Of a stretch of 64,000 nucleotides of DNA, positions 59,701 to 64,000 are shown in pieces. Each line of letters begins with the position of its first letter. Within the stretch, counting starts at the first letter, position 1. The position numbers were made by a program, and so were the translations under genes. Source of the DNA: UBA6170 sp034429975 (GTDB lineage Bacteria > Chloroflexota > Anaerolineae > Anaerolineales > Anaerolineaceae); the NCBI GenBank assembly GCA_034429975.1, contig DAOUFM010000165.1:1-64000 (forward strand), written 5' to 3'. The notes under the pieces are model-generated. The model was given only the letters and a program-made list of their open reading frames with translations, was not told where the DNA came from and made no database searches.

Positions 59701-60416
59701 AAAAGTATTTATTAATTTTTCTCGTTTTAATTGTTATTCTAGGATCTGCCCTGGCCTATTACTTTTTAATCGACCGTTCCGGCACAACCTGGCGATCGAC
59801 CCGGGTGATGGAATGGATCCGCCACCCGAACGATCATCCCGAATGGGCAGTTCAAGCTGGAGAACAATGCGCGGGCGCTCCTTTTAAAATGCCTACTCAT
59901 GGTTTTATCGGGTTTTTGTGGAGTGACTCTTTCCGGCCCGGTCATCACCATAGCGGTCTGGATATCTTCGGGGGCACCGCCGTTGGCATCACGCCAGTCT
60001 ATTCTGCCTACGATGGTTACCTGACACGCCTGCCAGATTGGAAATCCACCGTAATTATCCGCATTCCTTCCGATCCTTTAATGCCCGAACGGCAAATCTG
60101 GACTTATTACACTCATATGGCTGATGAGGATGGCAATAGCTTCATCGTTAACGAATTCCCTCCTGATACCCATGAAGTCGTTATCAAAGCTGGCACCTTG
60201 TTAGGTTACCAGGGCAATTTCTCCGGCACGCCAGGAAATCCCACCGGGGTGCATCTGCATTTCTCGATTGTAAAAGATGATGGAAACGGTTCTTTTTTGA
60301 ACGAAACCAGAATAGATAACACGCTCGACCCTTCACCCTATTTCAACATGGCCTTGAATGGTAAACAATCCCCGCCGAAAATTCCTCTTTGTCCTTCATC
60401 AAATACGATAAACTAA
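59697..60416 (+). CDS. M23 (LytM-type) peptidase domain protein
   Basis: A 239-residue exported protein that begins at TTG overlapping the miaB stop by 4 nt. Its N-terminus (YLLIFLVLIVILGSALAYY) is a signal or anchor. The LytM zinc site is recognisable as GHHHSGLDIFGG (HxxxD) and the distal GVHLHFSIVKD (HxH). IWTYYTHMADEDG matches the central YxHM strand. M23 enzymes cut peptidoglycan cross-bridges; Chloroflexota often have such proteins, some for other roles. The domain appears intact. Confidence 0.88.
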   Translation: MKKYLLIFLVLIVILGSALAYYFLIDRSGTTWRSTRVMEWIRHPNDHPEWAVQAGEQCAGAPFKMPTHGFIGFLWSDSFRPGHHHSGLDIFGGTAVGITPVYSAYDGYLTRLPDWKSTVIIRIPSDPLMPERQIWTYYTHMADEDGNSFIVNEFPPDTHEVVIKAGTLLGYQGNFSGTPGNPTGVHLHFSIVKDDGNGSFLNETRIDNTLDPSPYFNMALNGKQSPPKIPLCPSSNTIN

Positions 60417-60497
60417 TTCTGCCTTAGAAATTTTTCCGTTTTATAATAAGGGTCAGCAGAAAATCCGGATTTATTATTTTTTTTAGTGGGAGTTGGT

Positions 60498-61313
60498 ATG
60501 CTTTCATATCGGGATTTAATAATTGGCTTTCGACAATTAGAAATTTCTCCGGAAAATCCAATTATCGTGCATGCTTCACTTTCATCATTTGGGGAAATAC
60601 GTGGTGGTGTTGAAACCTTATTCGGGGCTCTACTCAATACCTTTTCCTCCATTTTGACGCCAACATTCACCTATAAAACGATGATTATCCCGGAGGTTGG
60701 GCCAGAAAATAACGGGATTGACTATGGATCAGGAAAAAGTCTCAATAAAATGGCTGAATTTTTTTCAGCAGATCTGCCGGCAGACCGCTTAATGGGCGTG
60801 TTAGCAGAGAAAATTCGCACATATCCAAAAGCTGTGCGCTCTAATCATCCCATTCTTTCATTTGCTGGAATTAATCTACCAGAAGCAATTCATTCACAAT
60901 CCCTGGAAAATCCACTTGCCCCAATTCAATGGCTGCATGACCATGAGGGAGCCATTTTGCTGTTAGGAGTGGATCAGACCGTCAACACCAGCATTCATCT
61001 GGCGGAACAGTTAGCTGGCAGAAAATCATTCATTCGCTGGGGGCTCACCCGGAATGCTATTCTTGAATGTCCCAATTTCCCTGGTTGTTCCAACGGCTTC
61101 AATAAAGTGGAACATTACCTTTCTCATTTAACCATGGCAACCCAAATTGGAAAAGCAACAATTAAAGTAATTTCAATATCCGAACTGTTCGCCACACTCA
61201 TTCCAATAATTCAAAAGGATTTACTGGCATTTTTATGCGAACAGCAATTTTGCGATCGTTGTAATTCAATTCGCTTTGACAGCCAGCTTTTAGCGAATGT
61301 TAAAACTGATTGA
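60498..61313 (+). CDS. AAC(3)-family N-acetyltransferase-like protein
   Basis: A 271-residue protein of the aminoglycoside 3-N-acetyltransferase family (PF02522). The pattern is PIIVHASLSSFGEIRGGVET at the N-terminus, ILTPTFTYKTM, AVRSNHPILSFAGIN, AILLLGVDQTVNTSIHLAEQ and the C-terminal EHYLSHLTMATQIGKA. The family transfers acetyl from CoA to amino groups; many members are not resistance enzymes and act on sugars or peptides. The start at 60498 has GGGAG 5 nt before. TATAAT around 60450 may be its promoter. It is 81 nt from the M23 gene. Confidence 0.87.
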   Translation: MLSYRDLIIGFRQLEISPENPIIVHASLSSFGEIRGGVETLFGALLNTFSSILTPTFTYKTMIIPEVGPENNGIDYGSGKSLNKMAEFFSADLPADRLMGVLAEKIRTYPKAVRSNHPILSFAGINLPEAIHSQSLENPLAPIQWLHDHEGAILLLGVDQTVNTSIHLAEQLAGRKSFIRWGLTRNAILECPNFPGCSNGFNKVEHYLSHLTMATQIGKATIKVISISELFATLIPIIQKDLLAFLCEQQFCDRCNSIRFDSQLLANVKTD

Positions 61314-61371
61314 AAACTGTCTTTATGCTATACTATTTCTCATGAGATCTCATTAGGTATGGAGAAGAAAA

Positions 61372-61425
61372 ATGAGTTTTATCTCTTTTCCTTCTGATTA
61401 TGATTGCAATAATAAAAGATTTTAG
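61372..61425 (+). CDS. Possible 17-residue leader peptide before the histidine kinase
   Basis: An ATG with GGAGAAG 7 nt upstream opens a 17-codon frame (MSFISFPSDYDCNNKRF) ending at TAG, 22 nt before the kinase ATG. TATACT near 61330 and the palindrome ATGAGATCTCAT (61342-61353) lie just upstream. The strong ribosome-binding site suggests that it is translated. No amino-acid run typical of an attenuator is seen, so its role is unclear. Confidence 0.35.
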   Translation: MSFISFPSDYDCNNKRF

Positions 61426-61446
61426 ATTGTTTCCTACAGGTGAATT

Positions 61447-63006
61447 ATGAGCGATCACAGCCCTCTCACTTCCTTGGATTTAATCCTGAAAATAAGCCGG
61501 GAACTTTCCACCACCCTGGAATTAGAAGCAGCCTTATCCAAAGTGATTCAGTTGTCAATGGAGAATGTCGGCGCGGAAAGAGGCAGCCTGATTGCTGTAA
61601 ACAATACCCTGGAACCGATTACAGCCGCCATCTTCGCTGATGGACACCTGGTCCCTTATACCCTGGATCAGGTTCGTACCATCTTAACCTACGGACTGGC
61701 TGGTCAGGTTATTAAAAGCCAGAAACCTGTTTGGATCAAAGATACCAGCAAAGACGAACGTTGGTTGCAAAGGCCTGATGATGCTGCTAATAAAACCGGA
61801 GCGAAGTCCGCCATTTGCATCGCCTTGAAGGCCCGTGACCAGTTGGTAGGCGTGTTAACCATCGTTCACCCAAAACCCAACTTTTTTAATGAAGCCCAAT
61901 TTGAATTATTGCAATCCATCGCTGACCTGGCAGGGATCACCATTCACAATGCGATTTTGTACGCCTCCCTGACAGAAAGTAATCAACGCTATCAGGAACT
62001 CTTTGATGATAGTATCGACCCAATCATCATTACCGATTGGGATGGAAACGTTATTGAAGCCAACAAGCAAGCCCGGAAATGGCTTGGATCGAATCTCCCC
62101 ACACCTTTTCGGTTTCGAATTCAAGATGAACTGATGATTAATTTTGAAGAAGTGGGAGAAAAGTTCGTCCATATTCAGGATGGGAACACCAAAAACTTTG
62201 AATCAGAATTTCTATGCCCCAGTGAAAAGATCATTCCGGTCGAGATTCATGTTCGCAAAGTGATCATTAACGAAAAAGAATTGATTCAATGGACATTAAG
62301 GGATATTTCCGAACGTAAGGCTCTGGATACGATGCGGGAAGATCTGATGTCAATGATTTACCATGACTTGCGTTCCCCCCTGGCGAATATCATTTCCAGT
62401 CTGGATATCCTGGATACGTTGTTACCAGATAATGCCAACATTACACCAGTTTTTCAGATTGCAGTTCGCTCAACAGAACGGATGAACCGGCTAATCAACT
62501 CTTTGCTGGACATAAAACGTCTGGAGGCAGGTCAATCGATCGTCAATTCAAAGGAGTTAGATCTCAATACCCTCATTCAGGAGTCGGTTGAGGTAGTGGA
62601 ATCGACCGTTAAAAGTAAGCGTCAAATTCTGGAGTTGAAAATTGAACCAGATATTCCCGCCATTCAAGGGGATGAGGGAATGTTAAAAAGAGTCGTGATC
62701 AATATCCTCGAAAATGCGATAAAATTTACACCGCTGGAAGGAAATATTACTGTTGCTGCCCAGGCAAAAAACAATCAGGTCGTTATTTCTATTAAAGATA
62801 GCGGACCCGGAATTCCAGATGAAGGAAAAGATCGAATTTTTAACAAATTTACCCGCCTGGATGCCAAATCCTTTCCGAAAGGAATTGGATTAGGTCTGGC
62901 CTTCTGCAAGCTGGCTGTCGTTGCCCATGAAGGGAAAATCTGGGTCGAAAGCCAGGTTGGGCAGGGTAGCGAATTCATAATCGAATTACCGCTAAAGAAA
63001 AACTAA
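61447..63006 (+). CDS. GAF-PAS sensor histidine kinase
   Basis: A 519-residue cytoplasmic sensor kinase without membrane helices. Residues ~15-180 are a GAF domain (ALSKVIQLSMENVGAERGSL, AICIALKARDQLVGVLTIV). Residues ~185-295 are a PAS domain (YQELFDDSIDPIIITDWDGN). The HisKA phospho-acceptor is in MIYHDLRSPLANIISSLD (His near 305). The ATPase has the N box NILENAIKFTP, G1 box IKDSGPGIPDEGKDRIFNKF and G2 box GIGLGLAFCKLA. No cognate response regulator is adjacent, so it is an orphan kinase or pairs with the regulator at 42929 or another. AGGTG precedes the ATG. Confidence 0.94.
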   Translation: MSDHSPLTSLDLILKISRELSTTLELEAALSKVIQLSMENVGAERGSLIAVNNTLEPITAAIFADGHLVPYTLDQVRTILTYGLAGQVIKSQKPVWIKDTSKDERWLQRPDDAANKTGAKSAICIALKARDQLVGVLTIVHPKPNFFNEAQFELLQSIADLAGITIHNAILYASLTESNQRYQELFDDSIDPIIITDWDGNVIEANKQARKWLGSNLPTPFRFRIQDELMINFEEVGEKFVHIQDGNTKNFESEFLCPSEKIIPVEIHVRKVIINEKELIQWTLRDISERKALDTMREDLMSMIYHDLRSPLANIISSLDILDTLLPDNANITPVFQIAVRSTERMNRLINSLLDIKRLEAGQSIVNSKELDLNTLIQESVEVVESTVKSKRQILELKIEPDIPAIQGDEGMLKRVVINILENAIKFTPLEGNITVAAQAKNNQVVISIKDSGPGIPDEGKDRIFNKFTRLDAKSFPKGIGLGLAFCKLAVVAHEGKIWVESQVGQGSEFIIELPLKKN

Positions 63007-63023
63007 CTTTAGATCGAGGAAAA

Positions 63024-63887
63024 ATGCAGGAAATTGTTGATCGCGTCTTTATTGAAACTCATTACCCCGGTGTTACCCTGGGAGCTATTGAACGGGAACA
63101 TGGGCTAATTCTGGTGGACTCCCCCTTTCGGCAGGATGATACGCGTTCCTGGCGCTCTTCTTTATTAAATCTAGGAGGGGGAATCGCTCGCATTCTGGTA
63201 CAAATGGACGCTCATATTGATCGCTCCATGGGCGCCAAAGCCATGGAATGTACCATCCTCTCCCATATTGAAGCCGCAAATATTTTTCAAAACCGGCCTG
63301 CCTCTATCAAAGCCCAGGCGATTGATTCGGGAGCAGAATGGGAAAACTATAATGGGTTGGGGAGCATTCGTTGGGGGACCCCCCATATCACATTCAGCGA
63401 ACACATGACCTTGCACTGGGATCCGAATCCGGTTGAATTGGAATACCGTCCAGGAATCGCTTATGGTTCTATCTGGGTCGATCTTCCTGTAGAAAAAGTT
63501 CTCTTCTTTGGGGATGCAATTCTTAACAAACAGACTCCGTTTCTAAGTGATGCCGATCTGCCAGTCTGGATTGGTCATTTGAAGTCTCTCTTTTCCCCCA
63601 AATATCAGGATTATTTTCTGGTCAGCGGACGCTCCGGCCTGGTCACCCTGGAAGAAGTTCATCACCAGGTTGAATTTCTTTGGGAAGTCAACGAAAAGGT
63701 AACAGAGTTGGGCAGCCATAAAGCTTCTTTAGATGCTGTCAGCAAACTAGTACCAGATTTGATGAAGAAGCTGGTAAACTTGCCAGCCAAACAATACGAA
63801 TTACAGGAAAAACGTTTGAGTTATGGGCTGCAAATGTACTACGCCCAACGTTATCTGGAAAAATCGCTTAAAAAAGAGGTAAATTGA
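63024..63887 (+). CDS. MBL-fold protein with a degenerate metal site
   Basis: A 287-residue protein with the opening of a metallo-beta-lactamase fold (DRVFIETHYPGVTLGAIERE, HGLILVDSPFRQDD). The zinc motif HxHxDH is replaced by QMDAHIDRSMGAKAM, keeping one His and the Asp but losing the others. KVLFFGDAILNK matches the distal Asp strand. Hydrolase activity is therefore doubtful. The C-terminal ~80 residues are helical. It follows the kinase by 17 nt with AGGAAA upstream, and its stop overlaps the next gene. A binding or regulatory role is possible. Confidence 0.75.
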   Translation: MQEIVDRVFIETHYPGVTLGAIEREHGLILVDSPFRQDDTRSWRSSLLNLGGGIARILVQMDAHIDRSMGAKAMECTILSHIEAANIFQNRPASIKAQAIDSGAEWENYNGLGSIRWGTPHITFSEHMTLHWDPNPVELEYRPGIAYGSIWVDLPVEKVLFFGDAILNKQTPFLSDADLPVWIGHLKSLFSPKYQDYFLVSGRSGLVTLEEVHHQVEFLWEVNEKVTELGSHKASLDAVSKLVPDLMKKLVNLPAKQYELQEKRLSYGLQMYYAQRYLEKSLKKEVN

Positions 63888-64000
63888 CCACAGTTAACCG
63901 AATAGAAAATAAGGGGGTTGTGAATCCGCAATCCTACCAACCCCTGGTGTATGCCACCCGCGGAGATATTGTGGAATCCATTCATTGGGGCGCCATCGCT
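63884..64000 (+). CDS. Asparaginase family protein (5' part, cut by the window edge)
   Basis: The frame opens at TTG (63884), overlapping the MBL-like gene stop, with AGAGGT upstream. It reads through the window end. The visible 39 residues end in YATRGDIVESIHWGAIA, which matches the N-terminus of the L-asparaginase II family (PF06089). That family hydrolyses asparagine to aspartate and ammonia or has related roles. The rest lies beyond the window. Confidence 0.8.
   Translation, partial: MTTVNRIENKGVVNPQSYQPLVYATRGDIVESIHWGAIA

Overview
This window most likely comes from a member of the Chloroflexota, probably class Anaerolineae. This is an inference from gene content and was not tested by a database search. 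Supporting traits are the many lipoproteins and anchored proteins with Thr/Pro-rich linkers, a membrane-anchored WD40 protein, a CAP-LysM protein, a DUF4097 protein beside an ECF sigma factor, a SNF2 helicase paired with a SWIM protein, a roadblock/V4R/response-regulator cluster, and Gram-positive-style SAM-I and T-box leaders. Most of the window is a compact chromosomal backbone of small operons on both strands with strong sigma-A-like promoters and frequent TTG/GTG starts.

Layout. 1-510: gene-free, several short tandem repeat families. 511-1984: metK under a SAM-I riboswitch. 2067-8021: rnz, an adenosine-specific kinase homologue, a lipoprotein, a nicotinamidase-like hydrolase and a WD40 protein. 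8185-12917: CAP-LysM protein, ppk1, aldo/keto reductase and a phosphatase-like protein. 12923-16996: cysteine desulfurase, a DUF4180 protein and an SBP/ATPase/permease ABC importer. 17148-20910: sdhCDAB and an ABM-type protein. 21311-25651: SNF2 and SWIM proteins. 25665-29646: a phenylalanine T-box (specifier UUC) and pheST. 30001-34542: sugar-type binding lipoprotein, tRNA-Gly and tRNA-Cys, GPH-type transporter and FAD reductase. 34587-37553: a divergent ECF sigma/anti-sigma and DUF4097 unit. 37576-38828: an AAA/DUF4143 ATPase preceded by 33-bp repeats. 38867-41598: a B12-dependent mutase-like protein overlapping an opine-dehydrogenase-like gene. 41841-44510: roadblock, V4R, response regulator and glycosyltransferase operon. 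44543-49057: heptamer repeats, rsmA, a YabE-like protein, tRNA-Phe and a RelA/SpoT homologue. 49187-54270: membrane protein, HAD phosphatase, two secreted peptidase-like proteins and an alpha/beta hydrolase. 54445-58327: the accessory region, with an IS1380-type element and an AT-rich two-gene block that resembles an integron gene cassette. 58368-64000: miaB, an M23 peptidase, an AAC(3)-like protein, a histidine kinase, a degenerate MBL-fold protein and the start of an asparaginase.

The most interesting items are: (1) the two-gene operon at 38867-41598, a fused B12-binding plus glutamate-mutase-E-like protein without the amino-group ligands of glutamate mutase, coupled to an opine dehydrogenase homologue, which could be an undescribed B12-dependent pathway; (2) matched divergent ECF promoters (TGAAAC-N17-GGTCWA on both strands) joining the sigma factor to the DUF4097 protein; (3) the cassette-like block at 56204-58327; (4) the 33-bp palindromic repeats before the AAA/DUF4143 ATPase; (5) heptanucleotide repeats in several intergenic sites, in two cases containing the stop codon of a housekeeping gene.
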